Shown: positions 1 through 8,964, numbered from the stretch's first letter. The stretch: DNA of 64,000 bases from an uncultured Bacteroidia bacterium (GCA_947252645.1 CAMXWF010000003.1:100103-164102); one strand, 5' to 3'. Made by a program: numbers and translations. Notes: a model not told the origin generated them from the sequence alone.

Positions 1-2
1 AC

Positions 3-122
3 CAGGCGGGAGCGCCGCTGGTTGAAGCTTTGTGGGTAAAGCGCAGGCCGCGTGTCGCCAGAATGCTGGTGTGGTTGATCATGGTGAGGGAGGTGGGCTG
101 GAGTCATACCAAATATACGTAG
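3..122 (+). CDS. possible C-terminal end of an unidentified protein
   Basis: One plus-strand frame is open from the left edge to a TAG at 120-122. It reads as a basic tail of about 39 residues (motifs VEALWVKRRPRVARM and MVREVGWSH). The other two plus frames stop within 40 bases. The fragment is too short to assign to a family, and chance openness cannot be excluded because the stretch is GC-rich. If real, the gene starts outside the window and ends about 110 bases before the aspartase promoter. Confidence 0.3.
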   Translation, partial: QAGAPLVEALWVKRRPRVARMLVWLIMVREVGWSHTKYT

Positions 123-233
123 TAAGTATAGAGAATGGTTACTCGAGCGGTTGGGAAAGCGCATCGTTGGGGGAGGCAAGGCAGTTTTCCCCGTTGTCGG
201 AGGGGGCGCAGGGCTTCGGGCAATAAATATGGC

Positions 234-241
234 TAACTTTG
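234..241 (+). promoter_or_regulatory. Bacteroidota -7 box (TAACTTTG) for aspA
   Basis: TAACTTTG matches the phylum's -7 consensus TAnnTTTG and lies 58 bases before the aspartase ATG. No clear TTTG -33 element is visible at the usual spacing. Confidence 0.6.
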
Positions 242-299
242 CCACGTGGTGAGACGGTTTGGCGGCGAATACTGGTATCGACAATAATACGGCATAAGT

Positions 300-2156
300 A
301 TGAATAGGCAGCAGATCACGGATTTTTTGCGGAGTATCAAGCTGTTTGAATCCCTGAGCGAGCAGCAGCTGGAGGGCATAGCGGCCCATACGCAGGAGAT
401 GTCATTCCGGCAGGGCGACCTGCTCTTTGAGGAGAACAGCCCGCGCGAGGCCTTTTTTGTCATCGTGGAGGGGAGCGTGGAGCTCTACAAGAGCACGCCG
501 CAGGGGGCCGAGACCAAATTCACCATATTCCACCGTGGAGACTTCCTGGGGGAGGGGTCGTGGGTGCCCAATTCCACGCACTCGACCAACGCCAAGGCAC
601 TAGAGCCCACCAAGGTGATAGTGGTTGGGAAGGAGGCCCTGAACCGCGATGCGGACGCCACGCTGAAGGTGTTCTCCAACATCATCCAGGTGGTCTCGCA
701 GCGCATGGGCTACTCGAACTCGATGCGCATACGCATGGGTCAGCAATACTTCTCTGGCAACACGCGCACCGAGCACGACCTGCTGGGGGAGCGTGAGGTG
801 CCCGCCGAGAGCTACTACGGCGTGCAGACCCTACGGGCCACCGAGAACTTCATGATCTCGGGGGTGACGCTGAACTTCTACCCGCACATCATCCGCGGGC
901 TAGCCCTGGTGAAAGCGGCGGCGGCGGAGGCCAACCACGCCCTGGGGCTGCTGCCCGATGCCGTCTACGAGGCCATTGAGGCGGCCTGCCAAGAGCTACT
1001 CGACGGCAAGCACTACTACAACTTCGTGGTCGACATGATCCAGGGCGGCGCAGGCACCTCCACCAACATGAATGCCAACGAGGTGATAGCCAACCGGGCC
1101 CTAGAGATCATGGGGCACAAGAAGGGCGAATACCAGTACTGCCACCCCAACAACCACGTCAACTGCTCGCAGTCGACCAATGACTCCTACCCCACGGCCA
1201 TGAAGCTCGGGGTCTACATGGCCAACAGGACGCTGGTCGATGTGCTCAAGCGCCTCTCGGATGCCTTCTCGTGCAAGGCCAAAGAGGTGGGCGATGTCAT
1301 CAAGATGGGGCGCACACAGCTACAGGATGCCGTGCCCATGACCCTGGGGCAGGAGTTCCAGGGCTACGCCGACCTGCTGGGCGGCGAGGTGCAGTCGCTA
1401 GAGCAGGCCGCCGACAAGCTCCTGGAGATCAACATGGGGGCCACGGCCATCGGGACGGGCATCAACTCCACCCCGGGCTACGCCGAGAAGTGCGTGGCCG
1501 CCCTGGCCAAGCGCTCTGGCTTCAAGGTACACAACGCCAAAAACCTCATTCCCGCCACGTACGACCTAGGGGCCTTCCAGGCCTACTCCGCCGCCCTCAA
1601 GCAGCTGGCCGTGAAGCTCTCGAAGGTCTGCAACGACCTCCGCCTGCTCTCCTCAGGCCCGCGCTGCGGGCTCAACGAGATCAACCTGCCCCCACGCCAA
1701 CCCGGCTCGACGATCATGCCCGGAAAGGTCAACCCGGTCATCCCCGAGGTGGTCACCATGACCTGCTTCAAGGCCATTGGCAACGACGTGACCGTCACCC
1801 TGGCGGCCGAGGCAGGACAGCTCGAGCTCAACGTGTTCGAACCCGTGGCCGTGCAAAGCATCTTCGAGACCGTAGAAATGCTCAAAAATGGCATGAAGAC
1901 TCTCCAGTACCGCTGCGTGGAGGGGATCACCGTGAACCGCGAACGCTGCAAGCAGATGGTCTACAATAGCATCGGCATCGTCACGGCCCTCAACCCCTAC
2001 ATCGGCTACGAGCGCTCCACCCAGGTGGCCAAGGAGGCCTTGGACACGCACGCCAGCGTGTACGACCTAGTGCTACAGAAAGGCTGGCTCTCGAAAGAAA
2101 AGCTCGACGACATCCTCTCCCCAGAGCACATGCTGCGCCCACGGGAGGTGAAGTAG
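300..2156 (+). CDS. aspA: aspartate ammonia-lyase with N-terminal cyclic-nucleotide-binding domain
   Basis: A 618-residue protein with two parts. Residues about 1-150 look like a cNMP-binding (CAP_ED) domain: an opening segment MNRQQITDFLRSIKLFESLS, then beta-roll features such as FREGDLLF-like FRQGDLLFEE, FFVIVEGSVEL and GDFLGEGS. Residues about 155-618 are a full-length aspartase (usual length about 470), including the fumarase/aspartase signature GSTIMPGKVNP near residue 471 and an upstream GAGTSTNMNANEV segment. The enzyme reversibly deaminates aspartate to fumarate and ammonia in the cytoplasm, feeding fumarate respiration or succinate fermentation. The extra domain suggests activity may respond to a nucleotide or another small ligand; that is inference. 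It appears monocistronic, with its own promoter and a following hairpin. Confidence 0.93.
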   Translation: MNRQQITDFLRSIKLFESLSEQQLEGIAAHTQEMSFRQGDLLFEENSPREAFFVIVEGSVELYKSTPQGAETKFTIFHRGDFLGEGSWVPNSTHSTNAKALEPTKVIVVGKEALNRDADATLKVFSNIIQVVSQRMGYSNSMRIRMGQQYFSGNTRTEHDLLGEREVPAESYYGVQTLRATENFMISGVTLNFYPHIIRGLALVKAAAAEANHALGLLPDAVYEAIEAACQELLDGKHYYNFVVDMIQGGAGTSTNMNANEVIANRALEIMGHKKGEYQYCHPNNHVNCSQSTNDSYPTAMKLGVYMANRTLVDVLKRLSDAFSCKAKEVGDVIKMGRTQLQDAVPMTLGQEFQGYADLLGGEVQSLEQAADKLLEINMGATAIGTGINSTPGYAEKCVAALAKRSGFKVHNAKNLIPATYDLGAFQAYSAALKQLAVKLSKVCNDLRLLSSGPRCGLNEINLPPRQPGSTIMPGKVNPVIPEVVTMTCFKAIGNDVTVTLAAEAGQLELNVFEPVAVQSIFETVEMLKNGMKTLQYRCVEGITVNRERCKQMVYNSIGIVTALNPYIGYERSTQVAKEALDTHASVYDLVLQKGWLSKEKLDDILSPEHMLRPREVK

Positions 2157-2187
2157 CCCCGCGTAGTAGAACACCAAAGTAGCTTGG

Positions 2188-2229
2188 GCCCCCTGCCCAG
2201 TCGGCTGGTCTGACGGGCAGGGGGCTTCT
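2188..2229 (+). terminator. hairpin after aspA
   Basis: GCCCCCTGCCC (2188-2198) pairs exactly with GGGCAGGGGGC (2215-2225) across a 16-base loop. The following TTCT is a weak U-run, so termination strength is uncertain. Confidence 0.55.
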
Positions 2230-2254
2230 AGCCAAGTCTTAAGGCAAAACCAGA

Positions 2255-3133
2255 ATGCATAAGTCGGGGTTTGTGAGCATCATCGGGAATCCAAACGTGG
2301 GCAAGTCGACGCTCATGAATCGGCTGGTGGGCGAGCGGCTGTCAATAGTGACTAGCAAGGCCCAGACCACCCGCCACCGCATCCTGGGCATCGTGGACAC
2401 CCCTGCGCACCAGATCGTGTACTCCGACACGCCCGGCTACCTCACGCCCGCCTACGCCCTGCAGGAGGCCATGCAGGCCAAGGTGGAGGAGACCTTCGAG
2501 GATACCGATGTGTTCCTCTACCTCACCGATGTGGTGGAGAAGGCCAACAAGCACCAGGATCTGATCGACAAGGTAGCGCAGCAGCCCATGCCAGTACTCC
2601 TGCTAATCAACAAAATCGACCTCATAGACCAACCCGCGCTGGAGGCCCTGGTGGCCCAGTGGCAGGCCCTGCTCCCCAAGGCGCAAATCATGCCCATCTC
2701 CGCCCTGCACAACTTCGGCGTAGACCTCATAGAGCCCACCATACTCACGCTACTGCCCGAGGGCCCCAAGTTCTTCCCCCCCGACACCCTCACGAACCGA
2801 CCAGTACGCTTCTTCATCGCGGAGATCATCCGGGAAAAAATCCTCCTACACTGCAAGCAGGAGGTGCCCTACAGCGTGGAGGTGCGCGTGCGCAGCTACC
2901 AGGAGGAGGCAGGCCTAGACCGCATCGAGACGGTCATCTTCGTGGCGCGCGACTCGCAGAAGGGCATCCTGATAGGCCGCGGCGGCCGCATGCTCAAGCG
3001 GATCGGCACGGAGGCTCGGCACGACATCGAGCTGTTCCTGCAAAAGCGCGTCTTCCTCAGGCTAGTAGTCCAAGTGGCCGAGAACTGGCGCGATGACGAG
3101 GACGACCTGCGGGAATTCGGGTACATAGAGTAG
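2255..3133 (+). CDS. era: GTPase Era
   Basis: A 292-residue protein of the usual Era length. The G1 loop GNPNVGKST is at residues 11-19, G3 DTPGY near residue 58, and G4 NKID near residue 119. A C-terminal KH-type RNA-binding domain shows GRGGRMLKRIG near residue 238. Era binds the 3' end of 16S rRNA and assists maturation of the small ribosomal subunit, often at the inner face of the membrane. It sits between aspA and thrS, each of which seems separately transcribed. No strong -7 box is evident in the short gap before it, so it may depend on read-through from aspA. Confidence 0.97.
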   Translation: MHKSGFVSIIGNPNVGKSTLMNRLVGERLSIVTSKAQTTRHRILGIVDTPAHQIVYSDTPGYLTPAYALQEAMQAKVEETFEDTDVFLYLTDVVEKANKHQDLIDKVAQQPMPVLLLINKIDLIDQPALEALVAQWQALLPKAQIMPISALHNFGVDLIEPTILTLLPEGPKFFPPDTLTNRPVRFFIAEIIREKILLHCKQEVPYSVEVRVRSYQEEAGLDRIETVIFVARDSQKGILIGRGGRMLKRIGTEARHDIELFLQKRVFLRLVVQVAENWRDDEDDLREFGYIE

Positions 3134-3176
3134 CGCCGCCCCCCAGGGGATCCGGCGCTGCGGCATCCCAGCGCGC

Positions 3177-3208
3177 TTTGCGCAAACGGGACGAAATATG
3201 TACCTTTG
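3177..3208 (+). promoter_or_regulatory. promoter for thrS-infC-rpmI-rplT (TTTG N20 TACCTTTG)
   Basis: TTTG (3177-3180) and TACCTTTG (3201-3208) are 20 bases apart, matching the Bacteroidota -33/-7 arrangement. The -7 box ends 21 bases before the thrS ATG. Confidence 0.75.
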
Positions 3209-3229
3209 CGCAACAATTTCTGAGTCAGG

Positions 3230-5179
3230 ATGGTTAGAATCACACTGCCGGGCGGGGATCTGCGCGAGTATAGCAGCCCCGTGACAGGGCTGCAGTTGGC
3301 CAAGGACATATCGCCGCGTTTGGGCCGCGAGGCCCTCTCGGTAACGGTCAACGGGGAGATCCACGACCTCGCGCGGCCGATAGCCGAAGACGCAGCCGTA
3401 CACGTGAACACGTTTGCCGACCCCGAGGGGAAGCTGACCTATTGGCACTCCTCGGCGCACCTGCTGGCGCAGGCCCTCGAGGAGCTCTACCCTGGGGTCA
3501 GGTTTGGCATAGGGCCCGCCATCGACAACGGCTTTTACTACGATGTCGACCTTGGCGAGCGGACGCTCTCCGAGGAGGATCTCAAGGCGGTGGAGGCCCG
3601 CATGCGCGAGATTACCAAGCGCGCCGAGCCCATCACCCGGGAGGAGGTATCGAAGGCCGAGGCCTTGGCCGATTTCCAGCAGAAGGGCGATCCCTACAAG
3701 GTGGAGCTGATAGAGGGGCTGGCCGATGGCACCATCACGTTCTACCGACAAGGCGGGTTTACGGACTTGTGCCGCGGCCCCCACTTGCCCAACACGGGCT
3801 ACATCAAGGCCATCAAGCTACTGAGCGTGGCCGGAGCCTACTGGCGCGGCGATGAGCACAACAAGCAGCTCACGCGCATCTATGGGATCACCTTCCCAAA
3901 GCAGGCCATGCTCGAGGAGTACCTCCAGATGCTCGAGGAGGCCAAGAAGCGCGACCACCGGAAAATCGGCCGGGAGATGGGGCTTTTTGCCTTCTCCTCG
4001 CGTGTGGGGCAGGGCCTGCCGCTCTGGCTCCCCAAGGGCACCATACTCCGAGACAACCTCGAGCGCTTCCTGCGCAAGGTGCAGCTGGACTACGGGTACA
4101 AGCAGGTGATCACCCCCCACATTGGGCAGAAGGAGCTCTACGTGACCTCGGGGCACTGGGCCAAGTATGGGCAGGATAGCTTCCGCCCCATCACCACGCC
4201 GCAGGAGGGCGAGGAGTTCCTTCTCAAGCCCATGAACTGCCCGCACCACTGCGAGATCTACCGGGCCGAGCCCAGAAGCTACCGCGACCTTCCCCTACGC
4301 CTAGCCGAATTCGGCACGGTGTACCGCTATGAGCAGTCGGGCGAGCTGCACGGGCTCACGCGCGTGCGCGGGTTTACGCAGGACGACGCGCACATCTTCT
4401 GCACCGAGGATCAGCTCAAGGGCGAGTTCCTCAAGGTGATCGACATCATCTTCTACATCTTCAACACGCTCAACTTCACGCAGTACGAGGCGCAGGTATC
4501 GCTGCGAGACCCCGAGAACAGGGACAAGTACATCGGCACCGATGAGAACTGGGCCCGGGCCGAGGGGGCAATCATCGAGGCGGCCGCAGAGCGAGGCCTC
4601 AAGACCACAGAAGTCAAGGGGGAGGCAGCCTTCTACGGCCCCAAGCTGGACTTCATGGTGCGCGATGCCATAGGGCGCAAGTGGCAGCTGGGCACAATCC
4701 AGGTGGACTACAACCTGCCCGAGCGCTTCGAGCTTGAGTACACCGGGGCCGACAACAAGCCGCACCGTCCCGTGATGATCCACCGGGCGCCGTTTGGCTC
4801 CATGGAGCGCTTTGTGGCCGTGCTCATAGAGCATACGGCGGGGCACTTCCCGCTGTGGCTCTCGCCCGATCAAGTCATCATTCTGCCCATCAGCGACCGC
4901 ATGAACGACTACGCCAACCAGGTGCGCCAGCAGCTAACCAAGCGCAACTTCCGCGTGGAGCTGGACGAGCGCAGCGAGAAGATCGGCAAGAAGATCCGGG
5001 AGGCCGAGCTCCAGCACGTGCCCTACATCCTCGTGGTGGGCGAGCGGGAGATGCAGGAGGGGCAGGTGGCCGTGCGCGCGCGCGGCGGTGTTGACCTAGG
5101 CACCATGCGCGTGGAGCAATTCATCGAACGGCTCGAAACCGAGCTAGCCAACACGTTCAGCAAGCACGGGGAAGCCTAA
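3230..5179 (+). CDS. thrS: threonyl-tRNA synthetase
   Basis: A 649-residue class II synthetase of standard length. An N-terminal TGS domain spans roughly residues 1-62. A second additional (editing) domain follows, with the HSSAHLLAQAL motif near residue 75 and the CRGPHL motif near residue 184. The catalytic core carries MNCPHHC near residues 334-340, whose Cys is a zinc ligand, and motif 3 APFGSMERF near residue 520. The C-terminal part is the anticodon-binding domain. The protein charges tRNA-Thr and edits Ser-tRNA-Thr. It leads a translation operon with infC, rpmI and rplT, as in many bacteria. Confidence 0.98.
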   Translation: MVRITLPGGDLREYSSPVTGLQLAKDISPRLGREALSVTVNGEIHDLARPIAEDAAVHVNTFADPEGKLTYWHSSAHLLAQALEELYPGVRFGIGPAIDNGFYYDVDLGERTLSEEDLKAVEARMREITKRAEPITREEVSKAEALADFQQKGDPYKVELIEGLADGTITFYRQGGFTDLCRGPHLPNTGYIKAIKLLSVAGAYWRGDEHNKQLTRIYGITFPKQAMLEEYLQMLEEAKKRDHRKIGREMGLFAFSSRVGQGLPLWLPKGTILRDNLERFLRKVQLDYGYKQVITPHIGQKELYVTSGHWAKYGQDSFRPITTPQEGEEFLLKPMNCPHHCEIYRAEPRSYRDLPLRLAEFGTVYRYEQSGELHGLTRVRGFTQDDAHIFCTEDQLKGEFLKVIDIIFYIFNTLNFTQYEAQVSLRDPENRDKYIGTDENWARAEGAIIEAAAERGLKTTEVKGEAAFYGPKLDFMVRDAIGRKWQLGTIQVDYNLPERFELEYTGADNKPHRPVMIHRAPFGSMERFVAVLIEHTAGHFPLWLSPDQVIILPISDRMNDYANQVRQQLTKRNFRVELDERSEKIGKKIREAELQHVPYILVVGEREMQEGQVAVRARGGVDLGTMRVEQFIERLETELANTFSKHGEA

Positions 5180-5190
5180 AAGCGCCCCGG

Positions 5191-5218
5191 GGAGGTCAAC
5201 AGTATGCAGAACTTTTAA
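5191..5218 (+). promoter_or_regulatory. Shine-Dalgarno plus four-codon mini-ORF ahead of infC
   Basis: GGAGGT (5191-5196) lies 7 bases before an ATG that opens a tiny ORF, M-Q-N-F-stop (5204-5218). The infC frame has a TAG immediately after it (5219-5221), and the infC start follows 22 bases past the mini-ORF stop. Good Shine-Dalgarno sequences are uncommon in this phylum, so the arrangement may be a translational control element. It could also be chance. Confidence 0.35.
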
Positions 5219-5239
5219 TAGAGCGAGGGAGGGACAACT

Positions 5240-5899
5240 ATCGCAGACCAAAGGAATTATAGGCCGGGAGGGCGTCGCCCGTACGTACCGCACGCACAGC
5301 AGCCCGAGCACCAGATCAACGAAGCTATCCGGGCGCGCACCGTGCGCATAGTGGGCGACAACATCGGGGAGTCGCGCATAGTATCGCGCGAGGAGGCTCT
5401 CCGGGTGGCTCGGGATATGGAGCTGGACTTGGTGCTGATCGTGGAGCAGGCCGATCCTCCCGTGTGCCGCGTGGTGGACTATCAGAAATTCCTCTACCAG
5501 CAGCGACGGCGCGAAAAGGAACAAAAGTCGAAAGCCCAGAAGATCGTCATCAAGGAAATCCGCTTTGGCCCCTATACGGGAGAAAACGACTACCAGTTCA
5601 AGCTCCGCCATGCCCAGCAATTCTTGGCCGAGGGCGCCAAGGTGAAAGCCCAGGTGTTCTTCAAGGGGCGGGCCATCGTGTTTAAGGATCAAGGCGAGAT
5701 GCTGCTGCTGCGGTTCGCGAAAGATCTGGGCGAGGTGGCAAAAGTGGAATCGCTCCCCACGCTCGAGGGCAAGCGCATGAATATGTTCTTGGTGCCCCTC
5801 AAGGAGCAGAAGAAAGCCAAGAAGAAAGAAGAGAAGACAGACCAGGAGCCTGGTAAGAATACAGGAGAGCAGGGAAATGCCAAAGATGAAGTCGAATAG
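5240..5899 (+). CDS. infC: translation initiation factor IF-3 with an AUC start codon
   Basis: IF-3 is recognised from EHQINEAIRARTVRIVGDN, RVVDYQKFLYQQ and KEIRFGPYTGENDYQFK. A GTG at 5342 would remove the conserved N-terminal domain. Upstream the frame stays open to a TAG at 5219-5221 and contains no ATG, GTG or TTG. ATC at 5240, preceded by the purine-rich GAGGGAGGGA, gives a normal 219-residue protein beginning (M)ADQRNYRPGGRRP. Rare AUU/AUC/AUA starts on infC are established in other bacteria and let IF-3 repress its own translation. The C-terminus is a Lys/Glu-rich tail that overlaps the rpmI start by 23 bases, indicating translational coupling. Confidence 0.93.
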   Translation: MADQRNYRPGGRRPYVPHAQQPEHQINEAIRARTVRIVGDNIGESRIVSREEALRVARDMELDLVLIVEQADPPVCRVVDYQKFLYQQRRREKEQKSKAQKIVIKEIRFGPYTGENDYQFKLRHAQQFLAEGAKVKAQVFFKGRAIVFKDQGEMLLLRFAKDLGEVAKVESLPTLEGKRMNMFLVPLKEQKKAKKKEEKTDQEPGKNTGEQGNAKDEVE

Positions 5900-6071
5900 G
5901 GCGGCTATGAAGCGCTTCATAGTGTGCGGTTCGGGGCGGATCAAGCGTAAGCACGCCTACAAGAGCCATATCCTGACGAAAAAGTCAACCAAGCGCAAGC
6001 GCAACCTCACCAAGGTAGCCGGCTTACACCGCCACAATATGGCCGTAGTGCGGGAGCTGATCTTGCGCTAG
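5877..6071 (+). CDS. rpmI: 50S ribosomal protein L35
   Basis: A 64-residue basic protein starting MPKMKSNRAAMKRF and containing LTKKSTKRKRNL, the usual length and composition of L35. Its ATG lies inside the end of infC, so the two are probably translationally coupled. L35 is a structural component of the large subunit. The order infC-rpmI-rplT is widely conserved. Confidence 0.96.
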   Translation: MPKMKSNRAAMKRFIVCGSGRIKRKHAYKSHILTKKSTKRKRNLTKVAGLHRHNMAVVRELILR

Positions 6072-6162
6072 GCTCGTAAACGAGAGCAATAGTAACCAAG
6101 GGCAGCTGGGCCTACTCAAGCGCACGAGATGGCGTGACGCCTAATGCCCGAAAACCAAAGAT

Positions 6163-6513
6163 ATGCCACGTTCAGTGAATGCCGTCGCCTCGCGGCGGCG
6201 CAGGAAGAAGATCCTCAAGCAGACGAAGGGCAATTTCCTAGCCCGGCGCAACGTCTACACCGTAGCTAAAAACACCCTAGAGAAGGGGTGGACCCACGCC
6301 TACGTGGGCCGCAAACTCAAAAAAGGCCAATTCCGGCAGCTCTGGATACAGCGCATCAACGCCGCCGTCAGGGCCGAGGGCATGAACTATTCGCAGTTCA
6401 TGGGTCTGCTGGCAGCGCAGAATATCTGCCTGAGCCGTAAGGTTCTGGCCGACCTGGCCATGAACGACCCCGCGGCCTTTGAGCAAATAGTGAAAGCGGC
6501 CAAACAAGAGTAG
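6163..6513 (+). CDS. rplT: 50S ribosomal protein L20
   Basis: A 116-residue protein beginning MPRSVNAVASRRRRKKILK, with the conserved GNFLARRNVYTVAKN and WIQRINAAVR segments, matching full-length L20. It is needed early in large-subunit assembly and in other bacteria represses its own operon. The 90-base gap after rpmI could hold such a site, but I cannot demonstrate one. A strong terminator follows. Confidence 0.97.
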   Translation: MPRSVNAVASRRRRKKILKQTKGNFLARRNVYTVAKNTLEKGWTHAYVGRKLKKGQFRQLWIQRINAAVRAEGMNYSQFMGLLAAQNICLSRKVLADLAMNDPAAFEQIVKAAKQE

Positions 6514-6536
6514 ATAATCGGCAGTGGTCTGTCGAA

Positions 6537-6568
6537 GGGCGCAGCCTGTTGGCTGCGCCCTTTTCTAT
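6537..6568 (+). terminator. rho-independent terminator of the thrS-rplT operon
   Basis: GGGCGCAGCC (6537-6546) and GGCTGCGCCC (6551-6560) form a perfect 10-bp stem with a TGTT loop, followed by TTTTCTATT. Confidence 0.9.
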
Positions 6569-6704
6569 TGTCCCAAGTCCCCCTCTGGCGGGCTAGGCCG
6601 CAGCCTTGCCTCCACGGCGCGGGAAAGGCACGCCGCGCCGCGGCCTGGGGGCAAAGCGCAAGGGAAAGGGCGGGGAATAGCGCCCCTACTGGGCAAGTAC
6701 GGGG

Positions 6705-7946
6705 CTAGTCGTGCGACCCTAGCATTGCGCGGTAGCCGCGCGCAAGGGCCTGGTCCAGCCAGGCATTGAAGGCGTGCAGGTGCTTTCTGTCGGGCGAGGC
6801 CGCGCCCCATTGGGCCATCATCTCGAGGGCCTTGGTGCGTATCTGCCCATCGAGGGCCTTGCGCTGGGGTTCAAGCCCCCCGTTGAGGCTGTTGCGGTAA
6901 ACGGCCAGGTCCATGTAGCGTAGGCCGCTGCCCCGCGTAATGGGATACACACGGCGCATGAGCTGCAAGGCCGCATGCCCCAGCGGGGCCTCCAGGCCAT
7001 CGGACGGAGAGGTGATTTGCTGCGGCAGGGTAGCAGCGTCAAGCGGCCAAGCGGGCACATGCACGCAGGTCAGCGGGAAGGCAATGGCGCACCAGAGGGT
7101 CGTACGGCTAGGGGCCTCGCCCGGGCCTACGGACTCTATGACTGCGTTGGAAGCAGAGCCGTAGCGGCAGATGAAGTCAGAAGCGTTAACCATGTAGCCC
7201 GCAGCCTTGGTAGGGAGGGTCTGGTTGTAGCTATCGCCCGTGAGGGCGTTGGAGAGGTCGTGGGGTAGGCGGTCGGTAAAGAGCTCCAGGGAGAGCTTCC
7301 CTTGGCTGGCGGCTTGGGCCAGGATGCCCTCAGCGGTTTGTCGACGGATAAATCCGTAGCCCACGTTGGGCGTTCCCATCTCGGAGAAGTTGGTCCTGAC
7401 GAGGTAGCCCTTTGGGGCCACGGCGGGGTCGTTGACGTCGTACTTGACGAAGTGGTAGTTGTCGGTTTCGTAGTACGCGGCGCCGCCTTCCGCATCCACG
7501 ACACCAAAATTGGCATTCAGGCCCCAGGGCCGCGGGCGCGCGAGGAGCAAGGCCTCAAAGTCGGCCAGGGTGCGGCACTGCATGAGGGCCTGCTTCATGA
7601 CGATGCCCTCCTGGTCGGCAAACTTGGTGGTGTCGCCCGGATTGGTGTTGAAGGAGGCCGAGTTCATGATGGCAAAGCCAGCCGCATTGCAGCCGGCCCA
7701 CACCATGCGCTGGGCCGAGGAGTCGCAATTGACTAGGCCGATGTAGGCGTAGCGGCCGTCGGCAAAGAACTTGACCCTATTGCGGAGCGAGTCGGTGTCG
7801 CGCAGCTTCCAGAGCATCGCCCTACCCGACTTTGAGGCCTTGGCCGACACCACGGCCGTAGTGCAGGCCCACGTGGAACCCACGGCCAGCGCGAAGAAAA
7901 GGCAAAGGGAAAAGGCGCACCGCGCGCACAATGTATAGTGTCTCAT
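6705..7946 (-). CDS. secreted Ntn-hydrolase, C45/linear amide C-N hydrolase type
   Basis: A 413-residue protein from the ATG at 7946. A start 12 codons further up would put extra residues in front of a clean signal peptide (MRHYTLCARCAFSLCLFFA). After the signal cleavage region (GSTWA) comes Cys-Thr-Thr, the expected processed N-terminal nucleophile, then GRAMLWKLRDTD. NANFGVVDAEGGAAYYETDN is typical of the acyltransferase/peptidase C45 and choloylglycine-hydrolase superfamily. The likely role is hydrolysis of an amide bond in a peptide or acyl compound in the periplasm or outside; the substrate is unknown. It converges with rplT and has no obvious operon partners. Confidence 0.75.
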   Translation of the reverse strand: MRHYTLCARCAFSLCLFFALAVGSTWACTTAVVSAKASKSGRAMLWKLRDTDSLRNRVKFFADGRYAYIGLVNCDSSAQRMVWAGCNAAGFAIMNSASFNTNPGDTTKFADQEGIVMKQALMQCRTLADFEALLLARPRPWGLNANFGVVDAEGGAAYYETDNYHFVKYDVNDPAVAPKGYLVRTNFSEMGTPNVGYGFIRRQTAEGILAQAASQGKLSLELFTDRLPHDLSNALTGDSYNQTLPTKAAGYMVNASDFICRYGSASNAVIESVGPGEAPSRTTLWCAIAFPLTCVHVPAWPLDAATLPQQITSPSDGLEAPLGHAALQLMRRVYPITRGSGLRYMDLAVYRNSLNGGLEPQRKALDGQIRTKALEMMAQWGAASPDRKHLHAFNAWLDQALARGYRAMLGSHD

Positions 7947-8057
7947 GGAATTGCTAGATTTAGCTGGCACCCAAAGCCCCATGGGCGCCTAGGTAAAGGT
8001 AAGCGTTTCGTGGCTAACCGCAGCCCGGGGCGGGGGGCTGAGGGTGGGAGGCTCGCT

Positions 8058-8931
8058 TCAGTTCGTCAAGCTCCCAAGGGGCACAACCAGCACGCCATCC
8101 TCTCGCCGGTAGCTGTAGGCCCCTGTGCCCGTTACGACCATCAAGAAGGAGGGTGCGGGCATCTTGTCGGTATCTAGCTTGCTGGCGAGCTTTTTTAGGG
8201 TCTTTGCGCCCTGCTCTATCAGGGTGTCACCGCCGAGCTTTACCTCTATAAGCCCGTAACGCCCATCTCTACGATGGAGCACGGCATCGCATTCAAGGCC
8301 ATTTTTGTCGCGATAGTGGTACACCTGGGCATCAAGCGCATCGGCATACACCCGCAAGTCTCTTACAGCCAAAGTTTCAAAGAGCAAGCCAAAGGTTGAG
8401 AGGTCATTAAGCAACTCGTCGGGGCCTGCCCCCAACGCAGCCGTAGCAATGGAGGTCTTGCGATTCCCATAGACTCATAGGGCGCATGGTGAGCCAGGCA
8501 AAACGGCCTGTGCCGGAGTGGGTGATCTCCGCGGTATTGGGTGGAACAGCCGACCCAGTAAAGATGAGCTGCCCCGGCAAACCCCGCTGGCTCACCTCAA
8601 AGCGTGCGGCATCCCAAAGCTTGGGCGCCAATTGCCACTCATCGATTAGACGGGGCGTGGCCCCCTGAAATAGCAACCAGGGCGCCGACTCGGAGAGGAT
8701 AATGCTATCTTTCCGCATTCGAGGGTCATCCATATAGAGGACGCTCTTCGCGTGCTTCTTGGCGGTTGTCGTCTTGCCGCACCACTTGGGCCCTTGTATA
8801 AGCACCACGCCGGCTGCTTCCAATTGATTGCGCAGAAGCGCATCGGCAATCCTGTTCCAATGGATAAATTCCACTGATATGTCCCTGTTAATTCTGCCCA
8901 GAGACCTACAAAGTAATCTACTGACAAGCAA
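8058..8931 (-). pseudogene. decayed AAA ATPase of the DUF4143 family
   Basis: Two pieces of one family lie in different frames. The N-terminal part (8407-8931) has Walker A GPKWCGKTTTA, MDDPRMRKDS, LIDEWQLAP, FTGSAVPP and the family's RPMSLWES motif. The C-terminal part (8058 to about 8445) has LLNDLSTFGLLFE and the nuclease-like NGLECDAVL / GLIEVKLGG motif. Intact members are about 400 residues; here roughly 100-130 central residues are missing at the junction near 8440 and the frame changes, so the gene is inactivated by a deletion. Such ATPases often accompany toxin-like or mobile loci. It lies directly before restriction-modification pair 1. Confidence 0.8.
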
Positions 8932-8964
8932 ATAGTTGCCTATTCAATTCCGGTAAACGGCTTG

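Noticed and set aside
1271..1969. Long open frame inside aspA in another frame
   Set aside because: It is a shadow of the GC-rich aspartase gene with Arg/Gly/Pro-rich translation and no domain.
5342..5899. Shorter infC starting at GTG 5342
   Set aside because: It would remove conserved N-terminal IF-3 sequence that is encoded in frame up to ATC 5240.
8407..8931. Intact standalone ATPase
   Set aside because: The remaining part of the same family lies downstream in another frame, with about a hundred or more central residues missing, so it is a broken gene.
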